Assembly (NCBI GenBank): GCA_030841105.1
Contig: JAVEDE010000023.1
Span: forward strand, 19,252 to 83,251
DNA from: Pyrinomonadaceae bacterium
GTDB taxonomy: Bacteria > Acidobacteriota > Blastocatellia > Pyrinomonadales > Pyrinomonadaceae
Reading direction: 5' to 3'
DNA: 64,000 nucleotides
The notes under the pieces were generated by a model. It was given only the letters and a program-made list of their open reading frames with translations. It had not been told where the DNA came from and searched no databases. Made by a program: the position numbers and the translations under genes. Shown here one piece after another: positions 18,901 through 27,509 of this stretch (its first letter is position 1; every line of letters begins with the position of its first letter).

Positions 18901-19838
18901 TGTCCTTTCTGACGAACGGTCTGAACGGCGGCCCGACAGTGGCTAACCCGACGAATCCCGTGTTCGTCAGCTTCGTGCGTAACCCCGGCACCGGCGTGGC
19001 GAACTTGTTCACCAACGGAGCCAGCTACCACTACGATTCGCTGCAACTCGAAGTGCGCCGCCGCTTCTCGAAGGGTCTCTACCTGCAAGGCAACTACACC
19101 TTCTCGAAGAACCTGACGAACTCCATCGGCACGTCGCAGCAACTCGTCGAGCCGTTCCTCGACATCAACAACCCGGACTTGGACAATCAGCGTGCTGACT
19201 TCGATCAGACGCACGTGTTCAACTTCAACAGCATCTACGAACTTCCCTTCGGCAAGGGCAAGACGTTCTTCGGAAACTCCGGCGGGATTCTGGATCGCAT
19301 CATCGGCGGCTTTGAACTCTCGACCATCGTGAGCTACACCAGCGGCCCGCCGATCACCTTCATTGACACGCGCGGCACCTTGAACCGCTCCGCCCGTTCG
19401 GCGCGTCAGACCGCCAACAGCAACCTGAGCGGCAGCCAAATCCGCGACCTCGTCGGCTTCTACGAGAATTCGCGCGGCATCTACTACATCAACCCGTCGA
19501 TCGTTGACCCGGCCACCGGCCGCGCGTCGAACGGCTTCGGCTCGACGCCTTTCTCGGGGCAGGTGCTCTTCAACACCAACCCGGGGCAGACGGGCAACCT
19601 CGCGCGCACGCTCATTGATGGACCCAATTACTTCAACTTGAACGCGGCGCTCATCAAGAACATTCGCATCACGGAGAAATCGCGTCTCCAGTTGCGCATG
19701 GAAGCGTTCAACGCCCTGAACAACGTCAACTTCAACTCGGGCACGCAGCTTGAGTCCATCACCAGCACGACCTTCGGTCAATTGACGTCGGCCACGGCCG
19801 CCCGCGTCGTGCAGTTCGCGGCGCGCTTCGAGTTCTAA
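15999..19838 (+). CDS. Oar-like TonB-dependent outer-membrane receptor
   Basis: 1279 residues from the ATG at 15999, which has TAAGGAG 7 nt upstream. Domains: signal peptide (1-21, ending SAFAQ), a carboxypeptidase regulatory-like beta-sandwich (about 22-105: GRLIGTVSSPDGVLPGATV), a plug region with NLPLNGRNPLDLVRLQAGTQ, and a long beta-barrel ending in the aromatic terminus AARFEF. This is the Oar/acidobacterial TonB-dependent family, abundant in that phylum and thought to import large or polymeric substrates using TonB energy. The ligand is unknown. A sigma-54-like promoter lies upstream and a strong terminator downstream. Confidence 0.95.
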   Translation: MKRFVAALIAVCLLAASAFAQTSTGRLIGTVSSPDGVLPGATVVVKNNQTEKEQTITANDDGTFTLPQLDVGTYTVTITATGFKTYVATDLKIDVGREYSLNPTLEVGGVTETVTVTAGADIINSTSASISNTVSPKQILNLPLNGRNPLDLVRLQAGTQSNNFQATTINGMRTTFTNITRDGINIQDAFIRTNATDFAPGRPSVDDTGEFTLSAANSDADSGYGGAQVRLVTPRGESSFHGALFAYNRNSHFAANNFFNNRAGNFAATDAAVLQGRAVAGAPRIPRPFRNRNQFGGKIGGPLWLPHFGEGGPVAIKDKAFFFFNYERLIDPVSALATRTILTPTARAGTFQFNRTTAGAANAICPSGAVGSVCSVPNILTFQNLAGVPSTIDPVTQSRILNGLPAVGNRTDIGDQLNTTGFAINRGSNQERSIYTTRFDVDINANHSVSAVYSYNNELNLRPDVDTNGFDVTPAVDQTSTNRTLALAYRSTLTSNFINEVRGGYLKSLVPFNRNIERPGFFITPTLITSPETQFLDQGRQTASYNIQDNADLIVGSHSLRFGGIFQFFQVDSYNDASILPVYTLGIGNGTPQFTAANFTSVGGISNAQLGTANGLLALLGGIVNGGSQQFNTVSRTSGFSPTRLFQPFRYENYSLYVQDRWRVRPELTLTFGLRYELFPALRLDNGLALEPVIPEGTDPVQAILNPLGTYNFIGTNSGRENAYYKTDKNNFAPSVGFAYSPQFKNKVLGAFFGEAGRTVIRGGFSSVYGNDSIVTSINNAAAGNVGIGRTGSNALNGNSTTLNDRLSGTLTPITPPPFITPPRTFLQNNAPAVGGNFGTVFAVNPNIQVPRVDQYSIGIQRELGFQTALEIRYVGTRSNNLARSIDYNQIDIFNNGFLADFERARANLALTNNAFCTSAGCQALTIFRAAGAGVTPGVGRLIIGTGGLSAATFTSNLTNGTPADLALSFLTNGLNGGPTVANPTNPVFVSFVRNPGTGVANLFTNGASYHYDSLQLEVRRRFSKGLYLQGNYTFSKNLTNSIGTSQQLVEPFLDINNPDLDNQRADFDQTHVFNFNSIYELPFGKGKTFFGNSGGILDRIIGGFELSTIVSYTSGPPITFIDTRGTLNRSARSARQTANSNLSGSQIRDLVGFYENSRGIYYINPSIVDPATGRASNGFGSTPFSGQVLFNTNPGQTGNLARTLIDGPNYFNLNAALIKNIRITEKSRLQLRMEAFNALNNVNFNSGTQLESITSTTFGQLTSATAARVVQFAARFEF

Positions 19839-19873
19839 CCACTCGCGTCTGGCTGCAAACAGACGTTTAACTC

Positions 19874-19917
19874 CGGGCGTGGCTCTTCTCAAAGATGAGC
19901 CACGCCCGTTTTTTTTA
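19874..19917 (+). terminator. intrinsic terminator of the Oar-like gene
   Basis: CGGGCGTGGCTC pairs perfectly with GAGCCACGCCCG, followed by eight T residues. It lies 35 bp after the stop. Confidence 0.92.
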
Positions 19918-20051
19918 ATTGCGGCGCGAACGCAATCGCTTATCATGTTCGATGCGGGGGCTGAACGCCTGTCGGTGGTTTCAGCTCCGGGCTGGGAAGG
20001 CATATGATGGGCGGTGCGCCCGCGCGGTTCACTTCAAAGGAGCATTGGCTA

Positions 20052-20942
20052 ATGTTCATTTCAGCGGTCGGCAGAATTTGTAAACTCTCACTCGTCTCCA
20101 TTCTCCTCGTCCTGATCGTGTGGCCGTCTCCCGCTGCCGTCGTCGCCGCGAACACGCACGCTGACGACAAAATGGAGCCGGAAGAACTCGTGGCTAAACA
20201 TCTTGAGTCCATCGGCACGCCGGAGGCGCGAGCCGCGATTCGCACCCGCGCCGTGGTCGGCGTTTGCTCCGCCACCTTTCGCATCAAGGGGATCAGTCAG
20301 GCGCAGGGACGGGTGGTGCTGGCTTCGGAAGGGATGAAGAATCTGGTAGCGATGGCGTTCAACACGAACGAGTATCCGGCGGAGAAGATCGGCTTCGACG
20401 GCAAGAGCGTGACCGCCAACTACCAGCGACCCGGCCAGTATTCGGTCTTGGGGGATTTCCTCACGGGGAACAAAGTAGTCTCCAAAGAGGGTCTGCTCGG
20501 CGGGTCACTATCGTCGGCGTGGCCTCTGCTCGACCTCAAGACAAAAAATCCGCATCTAAGATATGCCGGTACGACTAAGAGCAACGACCGCCGCCTGCAC
20601 AAGCTCGAATACCTGCCGCGCGGCGGGTCTGACCTGCGCATCATGCTCTTCTTCGATAGCGAAAACTTCCGGCACGTCCGCACGGAATACCAGATGCAGG
20701 TTACAGGCCAGCTGGGAAATGACCCTACACAATCTCACCGCCAGACTCAATCGCGTTACTCGATGGTCGAAGAGTTCTCCGACTTCAAACAGGAGCAGGG
20801 GCTGACGCTCCCGCACACCTACAAGTTGCAGTTGATGATCAGCAAGCAGGGCGCGACTTTCGATGCCGAATGGGTATCGAACCTCTCGCAGTTCATCTTC
20901 AACGGAGCCATCGAGACCAAAGAGTTCAACGTCGCCGGTTAG
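20052..20942 (+). CDS. uncharacterised exported protein next to the Oar receptor
   Basis: 296 residues from the ATG at 20052 (AAAGGAG 9 nt upstream). It has a signal peptide (about 1-32, ending AAVVAAN) and a beta-rich body with EELVAKHLESIGTPEARAAI near the N-terminus, then RIKGISQAQGRVVLASEG, KIGFDGKSVTANY and LKLEYLPRGGSDLRI-like strands. The pattern (a short helix, then repeated beta-hairpins with a lipid-sheltering-type arrangement) recalls LolA-like periplasmic proteins often encoded near acidobacterial receptors, but I cannot assign the family firmly. It probably acts in the periplasm. An in-frame ATG at 20004 is less likely. Confidence 0.75.
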   Translation: MFISAVGRICKLSLVSILLVLIVWPSPAAVVAANTHADDKMEPEELVAKHLESIGTPEARAAIRTRAVVGVCSATFRIKGISQAQGRVVLASEGMKNLVAMAFNTNEYPAEKIGFDGKSVTANYQRPGQYSVLGDFLTGNKVVSKEGLLGGSLSSAWPLLDLKTKNPHLRYAGTTKSNDRRLHKLEYLPRGGSDLRIMLFFDSENFRHVRTEYQMQVTGQLGNDPTQSHRQTQSRYSMVEEFSDFKQEQGLTLPHTYKLQLMISKQGATFDAEWVSNLSQFIFNGAIETKEFNVAG

Positions 20943-21091
20943 AGTGTGTGAGAACCGCCGCCAGCCCGCGCGCCGGATCGCGCGGCTCTGACAGTTGTTG
21001 CGCGCTCTCGGTTAGAGTCGGATCAACGGGTCAAGAGTGAACTTGACATCGAAGCGCCTGCCCCGGTTCGGAGGCAGGAGGAGGTTTTGCC

Positions 21092-21709
21092 ATGAAGTCT
21101 CTGAAAATAGCGGCGGTGATATGTTTGCTGTCCGCGGTCGCTTCGGCGCAAGGCGAAGTGGCGTCGTCGTCCGCGGCGCTGACCGACGCGCCTGACGTGC
21201 GTGTGCTGAAACAGAAGTGGCGCAGGGAGGTGCGCCACCCCGCGCTCGACGAAGACCCGTTTCTGGCGGGGCGACAGGCGACTCTTAGCGATCAGGACAA
21301 AAAGGAGACGATCAGGGGGAACGTCGTCAACAAGCAACTGGGGCGCGACCCCGCCCCCCTGCCCAGCGGGCAACCCACACTGATCAGCACCACAGGCCCG
21401 CGCCCGATCTATGTCTATGAAGTTAAAGTTATGAACACCGGGGCGAAAACGATCCGCACGCTCGTCTGGGAGTACATGTTCTTCGACCCCGACACGCAGC
21501 GAGAGGTGGGGCGGCATCTATATGAAAGCCGCGTCAACCTGCGCCCCGGCAAGAGCAAGCAGCTCGACGGATTCTCGCTGTCGCCTCAAACTCGAACCGT
21601 AGATGTCGGGAAAACGGGCAAGAACTTGGAGCGCCAATATCTGGAGCGGGTAGTGATCCAGCAGATCGAGTACACTGACGGTTCTTCGTGGCGGCGCGAC
21701 GCGCAGTAG
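21092..21709 (+). CDS. uncharacterised secreted protein
   Basis: 205 residues with a clear signal peptide (1-19, CLLSAVASAQG) and an excellent ribosome binding site (AGGAGGAGG, about 8 nt before the ATG). The mature part holds a beta-sandwich-like stretch, RPIYVYEVKVMNTGAKTIRT and then LVWEYMFFDPDTQREVGRH, reminiscent of an immunoglobulin-like fold. The C-terminus is RVVIQQIEYTDGSSWRRDAQ. No family recognised. The reading frame ends in six consecutive TAG codons that form a microsatellite. Confidence 0.75.
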   Translation: MKSLKIAAVICLLSAVASAQGEVASSSAALTDAPDVRVLKQKWRREVRHPALDEDPFLAGRQATLSDQDKKETIRGNVVNKQLGRDPAPLPSGQPTLISTTGPRPIYVYEVKVMNTGAKTIRTLVWEYMFFDPDTQREVGRHLYESRVNLRPGKSKQLDGFSLSPQTRTVDVGKTGKNLERQYLERVVIQQIEYTDGSSWRRDAQ

Positions 21710-21735
21710 TAGTAGTAGTAGTAGCGGCGGCGGCG
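21705..21735 (+). repeat. trinucleotide microsatellite containing six in-frame TAG stops
   Basis: TAG repeats (21707-21724), starting with the stop codon of the preceding gene, followed by CGG repeats. Confidence 0.9.
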
Positions 21736-21770
21736 CGGCCGCTCCCAACCGCTCGCCTGTAGTTATTAAT

Positions 21771-22892
21771 ATGCCCGCTGAACAGCAACTGGCATTGTCG
21801 CCGCTCGGCGCGGGCGATCTCATTGACCGCACGATCCGTCTCTACCGACGCCATTTCCTGACGCTCATCCGCACGGCCGCACCGCCGGTCGTCGCCTCGG
21901 CGGTCGGCTCGGTGCTGTGGACGGTGAGCACGCACGCCATCCCCGCGACCGAGAGCGGCGGGCGGCTCGCACTCTACATCGCGATGGCCGTGGCCGGGTG
22001 GCTGCTGCTGATGACGGGCAGCTTCTTCTTCCTGATCGTGATGGGCGGCGCGTCGCGCAACCTCGTGATGCACCTGCTGTGGGACGAACCCGTCGCCGCG
22101 CGCACGATCTACCGGAGCGTGCGCGCGCGTTTCTGGGGACTCGTCGGGGCGATGTTCATCATCATCTTCTTCGGGTCGTTCATCGGCGGCATCATCTTCT
22201 TCGTGTGGTTCATCATGGTGGTGATGGTGGTGGGCGGCTCGCTCGCCATCGGCGGCGGCGCGTCGTGGTTCGGCGGCATCATCGGCGTCGTGCTCTTCCT
22301 CCTCGTCACGACGGCCGCGCTCTTTCTCTTCTTCTTCATCATGGGGCGCGCGGCCTACGTCCCGCAGGTGATGCTCGTCGAGGGGCGCAGCGTGTTCGAC
22401 GCCATCGGCCGCAGCATGACGCTCGCGCGCGGCAACGTCCGACGCCTGACGGCGATGTTCCTCTTCACGACCTTCGCCACCTACTCGGCATTGATGCTCT
22501 TCATCATCCCGCTCGGCTGGTACGGCTACCTGCAAGGCATCAACCCGCTCTCGCTGAACGAGTCGGAGTGGCCGGTCTGGTACGCCGTCGGCTATCAGGT
22601 CTTGACGCAGGCGAGTTCGATCCTGCTCGCGCCTGTGTGGATGCTCGGCCTGTCGCTCCTGTACGTGGACGAGCGCGTGCGCCACGAAGGCTACGACATC
22701 GAACTGATGGCCGCGCAGCGACTCGGCGAGATGCCGCTCTTGCCCGGCGGCGGACTCGCGCCGCTCGCGCCCGCCATCTCCGCCACGCCCAACCCCGCGC
22801 CGCGCGTGCCCGCCGCCGGGCGTGAGGATGAATCCTTCACCCCGCTCTCGAACATCACCACGCTCGGCCTCTCGGAGAGAAACCCACGATGA
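21771..22892 (+). CDS. polytopic membrane protein of the DUF4129/MoxR locus
   Basis: 373 residues with about six strongly hydrophobic segments between residues 30 and 285 (for example MFIIIFFGSFIGGIIFFVWFI). A soluble Pro/Ala-rich C-terminal tail follows. The start LSPLGAGDLIDRTIRLYRRHF resembles the glycerophosphoryl-diester-phosphodiesterase membrane-domain and related DUF families. Its stop overlaps the start of the DUF4129 gene (ATGA), so the two are translationally coupled. That coupling supports a role in the same membrane system as DUF4129, DUF4350, MoxR and DUF58. Precise function unknown. Confidence 0.8.
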   Translation: MPAEQQLALSPLGAGDLIDRTIRLYRRHFLTLIRTAAPPVVASAVGSVLWTVSTHAIPATESGGRLALYIAMAVAGWLLLMTGSFFFLIVMGGASRNLVMHLLWDEPVAARTIYRSVRARFWGLVGAMFIIIFFGSFIGGIIFFVWFIMVVMVVGGSLAIGGGASWFGGIIGVVLFLLVTTAALFLFFFIMGRAAYVPQVMLVEGRSVFDAIGRSMTLARGNVRRLTAMFLFTTFATYSALMLFIIPLGWYGYLQGINPLSLNESEWPVWYAVGYQVLTQASSILLAPVWMLGLSLLYVDERVRHEGYDIELMAAQRLGEMPLLPGGGLAPLAPAISATPNPAPRVPAAGREDESFTPLSNITTLGLSERNPR

Positions 22893-23989
22893 CGCGCCGC
22901 CGCACACGCACGCCCCGCCGCACGTCGCGCGCCCTCGCGGCGTTGCTCTTCTGCGCGCTGCTCGGCTGCTTCGTCGTCGCGGCGCATGACACTGCCGCCG
23001 CCGCCGCTCCGCTCGAAGACTACCGCGCCCGCGTGTCGAAGGCGACGGCGGCGTTCGAGGAGTTGCATCAAAAGTTCGACGAGACGGACGACGTGAACTC
23101 GCCGGAGTTCGCCGCGCTTGAACGCAAAACTTTTCAAGCGGTGCGCGACGCGCTCCCGCCGCGCGAAAAAATCGAGAGCGCGGGCGTCGCCCTAGAAGTT
23201 GACAACCGCTGGCTGCACGAAGAGCTAGACCTCTACGCGAACATCGAGGCCGACGAGACGGAAGACCGCGACCAACTGTTGCTGCGCGTCTCGGAACGCC
23301 TGCGCGCTCTCGACACGCGGCTCGCGGAAGCGGCGCAGGCCGCGCAGCCCTCGCGCGACAAGGAGGCTGAGAAGGGTCGCCTCAACTCGATCCTCCGACG
23401 CCGCGAGTACAACGAACAGGCCGCGGAAGAGACCGCGCTGGGGCGCGTCTGGAAAAAGTTCAAGGACTGGCTGCGCAACATGATGCCGGAGTCGCGCCCG
23501 CTCGGCGAGGGCGCGGCCACGACGTTCTCGGCCATCGCGCGCATCTTCGTCTTCGCGCTGACGGCCGCCGTGATCATCTACGTGCTCTGGAAATACGGCG
23601 CGCGACTGCTGCCGCAGAATCGTGTGCCGAAGAAGACGAAAGCGGAGGCGCGCGTCGTGCTCGGCGAACGCCTCGCGCCGGGGCAGACCTCCGCAGACTT
23701 GTTCGAGCAGGCCGAAGCGCTCGCACGCGCGGGCGACCTGCGCGGCGCGATTCGCAAGACCTACATCGCCGTCCTTGTCGAACTCGGCGAACGACGCATC
23801 CTGCGTCTCGCCGCGCACAAAACCAACCGCGACTATTTGTCAGCCATCCGGCGCGAACGCGCCGCGCTCTACGGCGACATGCAGCCGCTCACACACAACT
23901 ACGAACGCCACTGGTACGGCTTCGCCCCCGCGACCGACACCGACTGGCACGACTTCCGCTCCCGTTGCCGACAGGCGCTAACCGAGTGA
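22889..23989 (+). CDS. DUF4129 domain membrane protein
   Basis: 366 residues. There is an N-terminal signal or anchor helix (about 10-35), a helical extracytoplasmic region, one central membrane segment (about 215-235, FVFALTAAVIIYVLW), and a C-terminal DUF4129 domain: ALARAGDLRGAIRKTYIAVL, then TNRDYLSAIRRER, ending DWHDFRSRCRQAL. DUF4129 proteins occur in MoxR/DUF58 gene clusters across bacteria. The start overlaps the upstream stop by ATGA. The stop codon TGA is the first part of a heptad repeat, so the last residues abut it. Confidence 0.85.
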   Translation: MTRRRTRTPRRTSRALAALLFCALLGCFVVAAHDTAAAAAPLEDYRARVSKATAAFEELHQKFDETDDVNSPEFAALERKTFQAVRDALPPREKIESAGVALEVDNRWLHEELDLYANIEADETEDRDQLLLRVSERLRALDTRLAEAAQAAQPSRDKEAEKGRLNSILRRREYNEQAAEETALGRVWKKFKDWLRNMMPESRPLGEGAATTFSAIARIFVFALTAAVIIYVLWKYGARLLPQNRVPKKTKAEARVVLGERLAPGQTSADLFEQAEALARAGDLRGAIRKTYIAVLVELGERRILRLAAHKTNRDYLSAIRRERAALYGDMQPLTHNYERHWYGFAPATDTDWHDFRSRCRQALTE

Positions 23990-24086
23990 CGAGTGATAAG
24001 TGACGAGTGACAAGTTAAAGCAAAAAACTTGTCTTTCAACTCGTCACTTATCTTTTCTTTAACTCGTCACTCGTCACTCGTCACTG
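23985..24086. repeat. heptad-repeat hairpin beginning at the DUF4129 stop codon
   Basis: GTGACGA/GTGATAA/GTGACAA heptads (23986-24014) are answered by GTCACTT, GTCACTC-type heptads (about 24040-24086). The DUF4129 stop TGA (23987) is part of the first heptad. Confidence 0.82.
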
Positions 24087-24093
24087 TTCTCTT

Positions 24094-25692
24094 ATGCGAG
24101 GAAGATTCTCCGTCATAGTTTTCGTCGGCGTGATGCTGGTGCTGCTCGTCGCTTTGAACGCGGCGTCGTACGTACGCGTCGAGCGGGAGGCGGAGTTGGA
24201 GTTCCGACCGGATCGCTCGACGCTGAACGCGGGCGCGTCGGGCACGCGCGCGTTGTACGAGTTTCTGGAAGAGTCCGGGCGGCGCGTGACGCGTTGGCGC
24301 GAACCGCCCGCGGCGCTCGCGCGTGTGGCGGCGACGGCGCGGCCTCAGACGTTCGTCGTCATCGGCCGGACGCGCGTCGAGTTCAAGCCGGAGGAAGTGA
24401 AAAGTTTGTTGGAGTGGGTGGATGCGGGCGGGCGTCTCGTCGTCATTGACCGCACGCCGGACGCATCGCTTGTCGAGGGCGACCAATGGCGCGTGGCCGC
24501 GCACGGCGTCACGCTACCGGCGCGCGACGTGCGCGCCGACGATGCGGAGGCTCTCACGCTCGGCGCGCCGCAACTCGCGCCCGCGCAGCCGACGCTCCTG
24601 ACGCGCGACGTGTCGAGCATCGCGCCCTCGCACTACGCCAGTCGCCTGCTCGCCACGCGCAAGTCCCCGGGCGAGAACAAGGACGTGAAGCCGGGCGGCG
24701 CGTATCCGGTCGCGCCCGTCGCGGGCACGCGGGAAGAACCCGCAGCGCGAAATGAGAACGCGCGCGAACGCGAGGCGAGCGAGAATGATGAAGTGAACGC
24801 TGGCGAGAATGAGACGCCGCCGTCACCGTCGCCGTCGTCATCGCCGTCGCCTCGGCCTGCGTGGACGCCGGAGAGAGAGACGATACCTTACGGCGACCCG
24901 CGCGTCGGCGCGTCGCCGGGCAAAGACGAAACGGCGGCGGGCGTTGGAGGGGCGGATTATCAAAGGGGAGGCGCATCGTCGCCGTCGCAGCCGGGCACGC
25001 CCGTCTATCACGTGAGCGACGAGGGCGGCGCGCTGCTCGCGGACTTCGCGCGTGGGCGCGGGCGCATCGTCGTGTTGAGTGATCCTTTCATCGTCGCCAA
25101 TCGCGGCATCGGTCTCGCGGACAATCTGCAACTCGCCGCGAACGTCGTCGCGGGCGGCGACGGCCTCATCGCCTTCGACGAGTTTCATCAGGGGCGCGGC
25201 ACGACGCGCAACGAGTTCGCAGCCTACTTCGCGGGCACGCCCGTGCTCGCCATGTGCGCGCAACTGTTTCTGATCGCGGCGGCCGTCGTCTGGACGCGCG
25301 GGCGACGCTTCGGGCGGCCGCTGCCCGCGCCGCGCGTGGACAGGCGTTCCAAGTTGGAGTTCGTCGCCTCGATGGCCGAACTGCAACAACGCGCGCGCGC
25401 CTTCGACCTCGCCATCGAAAACGTCTACGGGCGCACTCGCCGCGCGCTCGCGCGCTACGGCGGCTCGGACGTGTCCGCGCCGCATGCTGTCATCGCCGCC
25501 GCGGTCGCCGCGCGTTCGGGGCGCAACCGCGAAGAGATCGAGACGCTCATGCGCGCGTGCGAGGACGCCATCAACGGCGCGCCCGTCACGCCGCGCCAGT
25601 CGCTCGCGCTCGTCGCTTCCTTACGCGAACTCGAACGTGCGCTCGGCATCCGCATGCGCGCCCGCGAGATCAGGCAGGCGAGAAGTTTGTGA
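24094..25692 (+). CDS. DUF4350 domain membrane protein
   Basis: 532 residues. An N-terminal membrane helix (about 5-22) leads into the DUF4350 module (RSTLNAGASGTRALYEFLEE, RPQTFVVIGRTRVEFK, GGRLVVIDRTPDASL). A long low-complexity region rich in Pro, Ser, Asn and Glu covers about residues 195-290. The module resumes at GRGRIVVLSDPFIVANRGI and IAFDEFHQGRG, then a second membrane helix (about 385-405). A cytosolic helical tail ends the protein. DUF4350 genes normally sit between DUF4129 and MoxR genes, as here. It probably forms the membrane part of a MoxR-associated complex. Confidence 0.85.
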   Translation: MRGRFSVIVFVGVMLVLLVALNAASYVRVEREAELEFRPDRSTLNAGASGTRALYEFLEESGRRVTRWREPPAALARVAATARPQTFVVIGRTRVEFKPEEVKSLLEWVDAGGRLVVIDRTPDASLVEGDQWRVAAHGVTLPARDVRADDAEALTLGAPQLAPAQPTLLTRDVSSIAPSHYASRLLATRKSPGENKDVKPGGAYPVAPVAGTREEPAARNENAREREASENDEVNAGENETPPSPSPSSSPSPRPAWTPERETIPYGDPRVGASPGKDETAAGVGGADYQRGGASSPSQPGTPVYHVSDEGGALLADFARGRGRIVVLSDPFIVANRGIGLADNLQLAANVVAGGDGLIAFDEFHQGRGTTRNEFAAYFAGTPVLAMCAQLFLIAAAVVWTRGRRFGRPLPAPRVDRRSKLEFVASMAELQQRARAFDLAIENVYGRTRRALARYGGSDVSAPHAVIAAAVAARSGRNREEIETLMRACEDAINGAPVTPRQSLALVASLRELERALGIRMRAREIRQARSL

Positions 25693-25774
25693 GACGCGCG
25701 GCGGCCGAAAGCGTCGCGGTCAACAGTCGCGCGGCGGCCGGGAGTGTCACTCAGAGTCGCGCGCCGTGTTGAAG

Positions 25775-25870
25775 ATGAACGTTGGAGTCGCGCCGTAGAT
25801 GAACATGAACTTTCTCGCCATGGGTGGACACGAACTTTCGCGTCGCAGATGAACACGAACTTTGAAGAGG
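25775..25870 (+). repeat. degenerate tandem ATG-AAC start units
   Basis: AGATGAAC occurs at 25773, 25797 and 25847, and GAACTTT follows the second and third copies. The first two ATGs open mini-frames of 7 and 17 codons. The second mini-frame ends in a TGA overlapping the GNAT start codon. Confidence 0.6.
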
Positions 25871-26370
25871 CCGGGTTGATCGAGCCGTCCGCGGAGTTGC
25901 GTGCGGAACTTTTGGCGATGGCCGCCGAGTTCGCGTCGGGGGGCGACGACCGCTACCGGGAAATCAACGCGGACTTCGACGGCTACCTGCGCGGCCTCGC
26001 GCGTTACGCGGCGGGCGTTGATCTTCCGCCGGGGCACGTCCCGAACAGCACTTTCTTTCTCGTCCACCGTGGCGGGATCGTCGGGCGCAGCGCGCTGCGT
26101 CATCGCCTGACGCCCGCGCTCGAACACGAGGGCGGCCACATCGGCTACGACATCCGGCCGCTCGCGCGTGGACGCGGCTACGGCACGCTCATCCTCGCGC
26201 TGACCCTGGAGCGCGCACGGAGTTTAGGATTGGCTCGCGTGCTCCTGACCTGCGATACTGACAACGTCGCGTCGGCGCGCATTATCGAACGAAACGGCGG
26301 CGTGTTGGCCGCACAAGTCGTCTCACACAGATCGGGAAAATTGATCTCTCAATACTGGATCGAGCTTTAA
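25849..26370 (+). CDS. GNAT-family N-acetyltransferase
   Basis: 173 residues from the ATG at 25849. The acetyl-CoA-binding signature is [21 protein letters not shown] (R-x-x-G-x-G type), followed by [25 protein letters not shown], the conserved helix-turn of the family. The N-terminal half ([18 protein letters not shown]) is like the YjdJ/RimJ-type acetyltransferases of this layout. The substrate is unknown. It sits between DUF4350 and MoxR, interrupting an otherwise conserved gene order, 14 bp upstream of MoxR. The start region is triplicated in degenerate form. Confidence 0.85.
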   Translation: MNTNFEEAGLIEPSAELRAELLAMAAEFASGGDDRYREINADFDGYLRGLARYAAGVDLPPGHVPNSTFFLVHRGGIVGRSALRHRLTPALEHEGGHIGYDIRPLARGRGYGTLILALTLERARSLGLARVLLTCDTDNVASARIIERNGGVLAAQVVSHRSGKLISQYWIEL

Positions 26371-26384
26371 CTCTGAACAGTCTC

Positions 26385-27335
26385 ATGCAAAACGTTTCTT
26401 CAACGGTCGAACACATCCTGACGGAATTGCGTAAGGTGATCGTCGGGCAGGACGAAGTGATCGAGCAGGTCTTGGTGGCCTTGCTCGCGGAAGGGCACGC
26501 GCTAATTGAGGGCGTGCCGGGCACGGCCAAGACGCTCCTCGTCAAGACGCTCGCGCGCATCGTCGGCGCGGACTTCGGCCGCATCCAGTTCACACCCGAT
26601 TTGATGCCCTCGGACATCACAGGCACGAACGTCTTCAACGTCGCCACGTCGAGTTTCTCTTTACGTCGCGGCGCGATCTTCACAGACATCCTGCTTGCCG
26701 ACGAGATCAACCGCACGCCGCCGAAGACGCAGGCCGCGCTGCTCGAAGCGATGGAGGAACGGCAGGTGACGATTGACGGCGAACTCCATCCGCTCTCGCC
26801 GCTCTTCACGGTGCTCGCCACCGAGAACCCCATCGAGTACGAAGGCACGTACCCGCTGCCCGAAGCGCAACTCGACCGCTTTCTGCTCAAAGTGATCATC
26901 GGCTACCCGTCGGCCGCGGACGAGGCGCAGGTCGTCGCCAACTGGGACAGAGGGTTCAACGCGCGCCGTCTCGATCAAATTGACATCCGCCCGCTCAGCG
27001 ACGCCGACGCCATCCCGCAGTGTCGCGCCGAGGTGCGCCGCACGCGCATGGAGACGGGCGTGCAGAATTATCTCGTGCAGGTGGTGCGCCGCACGCGCGA
27101 ACACCCGTCCATCGCCTACGGCGCAAGCCCGCGCGCGTCGGTCGCGCTGTTGCTCTGCGGGAAGGCGCTCGCCGCCATGCGCGGCCGCGAGTTCGCCACG
27201 CCCGACGACGTGCGCGACATCACGCGCCCCGTCCTGCGCCACCGCCTGCGCCTGCGCGCCGAAGCCGAACTCGACGGCGCGACCGCCGACAGCGTAATCA
27301 CAGACATCCTCAACACGGTCGAAGTGCCGAGGTAA
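26385..27335 (+). CDS. moxR: MoxR-family AAA+ ATPase
   Basis: 316 residues. Walker A is EGVPGTAKT (about 44-52), Walker B with sensor elements is [21 protein letters not shown] (about 103-122, D and E preserved), sensor 1 is [20 protein letters not shown], and the C-terminal lid has the usual helical subdomain. MoxR ATPases act as chaperones for metal-insertion or assembly of complexes that contain VWA/DUF58 partners. The partner here is the DUF58 gene at 30243, which is separated by an inverted metalloprotease gene. Confidence 0.93.
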   Translation: MQNVSSTVEHILTELRKVIVGQDEVIEQVLVALLAEGHALIEGVPGTAKTLLVKTLARIVGADFGRIQFTPDLMPSDITGTNVFNVATSSFSLRRGAIFTDILLADEINRTPPKTQAALLEAMEERQVTIDGELHPLSPLFTVLATENPIEYEGTYPLPEAQLDRFLLKVIIGYPSAADEAQVVANWDRGFNARRLDQIDIRPLSDADAIPQCRAEVRRTRMETGVQNYLVQVVRRTREHPSIAYGASPRASVALLLCGKALAAMRGREFATPDDVRDITRPVLRHRLRLRAEAELDGATADSVITDILNTVEVPR

Positions 27336-27367
27336 GAGCGAGACGACAAAAGCGCGTCAACGTGAGC

Positions 27368-27409
27368 GAATGAAAAAGTCCGGCGAATTGACGCCGGACT
27401 TTTTCATTC
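27368..27409. terminator. bidirectional intrinsic terminator
   Basis: GAATGAAAAAGTCCGGCG pairs perfectly (18 bp) with its complement across a 6-nt loop, and the A and T tracts on each side allow termination in both directions. It serves moxR (plus) and the metalloprotease (minus). Confidence 0.9.
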
Positions 27410-27410
27410 T

Positions 27411-27503
27411 TGTTTGAGAGAGCCGCGATTGAAACCGGCGTTGTTTGAAAGCGACGCGATTGAAAGTCGCAGAGTTTGAAAAAGCCGCGATTGAAAATTT
27501 GCT
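27411..27503. repeat. three 31-bp tandem repeats with small covarying stems
   Basis: Unit starts are at 27411, 27442 and 27473, each with a GTTTGAAA-like head and GCGATTGAAA core. In each unit a short stem flanks the core with different but complementary bases: GCCG/CGGC, GCGAC/GTCGC and AGC/GCT. Confidence 0.7.
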
Positions 27504-27509
27504 CCCGCG

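Noticed and set aside
17475..20003. An 842-codon antisense frame through the Oar-like gene
   Set aside because: Arg/Val/Glu-rich shadow frame caused by high GC; no start signal or motif.
27423..27496. Repeated GCGATTGAAA resembling the ends of CRISPR repeats
   Set aside because: Repeat period is 31 bp, with no room for spacers of normal length and no cas gene nearby; reported as tandem mini-hairpins instead.
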